Part shown: positions 61,301-64,000 of the stretch, piece after piece
How the letters are laid out: each line of letters opens with the position of its first letter
Numbering within the stretch: position 1 is the first letter of the stretch
Source of the DNA: Siccirubricoccus sp. G192
GTDB taxonomy: Bacteria; Pseudomonadota; Alphaproteobacteria; Acetobacterales; Acetobacteraceae
Direction: 5' to 3'
NCBI RefSeq assembly: GCF_019084075.1
Contig: NZ_JAHREN010000001.1
Span: 958,501-1,022,500 of the forward strand
DNA: 64,000 nucleotides
Made by a program: the position numbers and the translations under genes
Notes under the pieces: model-generated
Databases searched by the model: none
The model's input: only the letters and a program-made list of their open reading frames with translations
Told to the model about the DNA's origin: nothing

Positions 61301-62071
61301 TCAGTGCAGCAGGTCGCCCTCCACCGGCTCCAGCGCATCGCCGACGGCCAGCCGCCCGCCCTCCAGCACCTCCGCATAGACACCCAGATCGGCATGGCCG
61401 AAATGCTGCCGCAACCATTTCGGCGGCTCGGCATCACGCTCGGCGGTCTCCGGGTTCACCTCGGTGGCCGGGCAGCGGGTGATGCGCTTGAAGACCCGGA
61501 GCCGGGCACCGCCGAGCAGGATCTCCTGCCCGAGCAGGTCGAATTCCGCCCAGGGGCGTCCGCCCGAGACGTAGACATTGGCCCGGAAGCGCAGCGGGTC
61601 GAGCCTGGCGCCCGCCGCCTGCTCCAGCGCATGCAGGCTGGAGAGGCCGATGATGGAGACGCATTTCGGCGCCACATCGGTGAAATTATGCCCCGGGGCC
61701 TCCAGGAAACGGGGCTCGCCGCGGGCCTCCTCGCCGAGGAAGCGGGTGAGCGCCGCGGCGATCCGGGCGCGACCCTCCTCGGTGCGGGTGCTGGCGACCA
61801 GAGGCGGGCCCTCCGGCAGGCGGATGGCCAGGTCGCCGCTGCGTGGGTCGAAGGCGGAATGCAGCAGGGCCAGCTTCGCATTCGCCATCAGGCAGCCGAA
61901 ATGCCGCTTCTGCAGCCAGGCGGGGGCGGCGGGGTCGAAGGGCGCGTCGCCCTGGGCCAGGGCGAAGCGACGGTCATGCGGCAGGCACTGGCCGGGGGTG
62001 AGGGTCACCTCCTCCAGCGCTTCGGCTGTCAGCCCCTTCACGGGGTAACGATAGATATGCTCCACCCGCAT
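61301..62071 (-). CDS. MOSC-domain protein
   Basis: The 256 residues have a MOSC_N beta-barrel (RVEHIYRYPVKGLTAEALEE, TPGQCLPHDRRFALAQGDAP) and a MOSC domain (RFRANVYVSGGRPWAEFDLL, GARLRVFKRITRCPATEVNP). The Cys in TRCPATEVNP is the typical molybdenum-cofactor-ligand position, as in mARC and YcbX. YcbX-like proteins reduce N-hydroxylated compounds. It stands alone, divergent from clpB. Confidence 0.88.
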   Translation of the reverse strand: MRVEHIYRYPVKGLTAEALEEVTLTPGQCLPHDRRFALAQGDAPFDPAAPAWLQKRHFGCLMANAKLALLHSAFDPRSGDLAIRLPEGPPLVASTRTEEGRARIAAALTRFLGEEARGEPRFLEAPGHNFTDVAPKCVSIIGLSSLHALEQAAGARLDPLRFRANVYVSGGRPWAEFDLLGQEILLGGARLRVFKRITRCPATEVNPETAERDAEPPKWLRQHFGHADLGVYAEVLEGGRLAVGDALEPVEGDLLH

Positions 62072-62146
62072 CAGAACGAATCCCTTTCCGGCCCTTGAAC
62101 CAGCGCAAGGCGGAATACCACATCCTGGTGGAACTTGGTGCCGCCC

Positions 62147-62190
62147 GTCGCCTCTTGAGGGGTGGGGGCATCGGTCGCCTCTTGGAGGGA
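62147..62190. repeat. 27-bp partial duplication in the clpB leader
   Basis: GTCGCCTCTTG occurs at 62147-62157 and again at 62174-62184, each followed by a G-rich ribosome-like stretch (AGGGG, GAGGG). The second directly precedes the clpB ATG (GGAGGGACATATG); the first has no start codon at the right distance. It may have arisen by tandem duplication of the translation-initiation region. Confidence 0.5.
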
Positions 62191-62193
62191 CAT

Positions 62194-64000
<1,807 letters not shown>

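Overview
The window is GC-rich alphaproteobacterial chromosome, most likely from the Acetobacteraceae (Roseomonas-like). The evidence is the DUF4167 and DUF1178 proteins, the hisS-prfA-prmC-DUF4167 order, the purC-purS-purQ-purL-bolA-grxD order, the Bug/TctC solute-binding protein and the codon bias. This placement is an inference from gene content; there is no rRNA gene to check it against.

Layout. Positions 1-713 carry the end of a GH15 glucoamylase-type gene. Positions 689-12530 form a heavy-metal region flanked by a truncated transposase on the left and an integrase stub on the right. It holds a CzcCBA-type divalent-cation RND exporter, several small secreted PepSY or unknown proteins, a cytochrome b561 and a PhoQ/PhoP-like two-component system. 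Its divergent promoters share a duplicated 68-bp leader with heptamers spaced 11 bp apart. Positions 12678-21195 hold an orphan XRE antitoxin, a very large RTX-repeat animal-type heme peroxidase and a second two-component system. Positions 21499-24600 hold an MFS exporter and a three-gene nitrile-hydratase-family enzyme whose beta subunit is split in two. From about 24700 to the end the content is mainly core: coaBC-dut-moeB, TauD, a Bug protein, the purine operon with two embedded small membrane proteins, purB, two TerC proteins, map, radC, a trypsin-like protease, a multi-rhodanese protein, comF, grxC, ubiG, lysC, ispG, hisS, prfA, prmC, DUF4167, a TPP riboswitch with thiC, a MOSC protein and the 5' part of clpB.

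How genes work together. CzcCBA should span both membranes and export divalent metal; the adjacent sensor pair and its repeated sites plausibly control it and the PepSY/b561 genes. The purC-S-Q-L operon plus purB covers several IMP/AMP steps. prfA and prmC encode a release factor and the enzyme that methylates its GGQ motif. thiC is under TPP control.

Data quality. About 19 single-base frameshifts interrupt otherwise well conserved genes, including hisS, prmC, coaBC, dut and thiC. Most lie in C or G homopolymers. Because several of these genes are normally indispensable, the shifts are more likely sequence errors than real lesions. I annotate these genes as whole units and give each break.

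Several non-coding repeats stand out: a 54-bp palindromic element present three times (24646, 37494, 46440), a stack of hairpins at 46347-46493, and a 54-bp tandem array at 58940-59204 just upstream of the thiC riboswitch.
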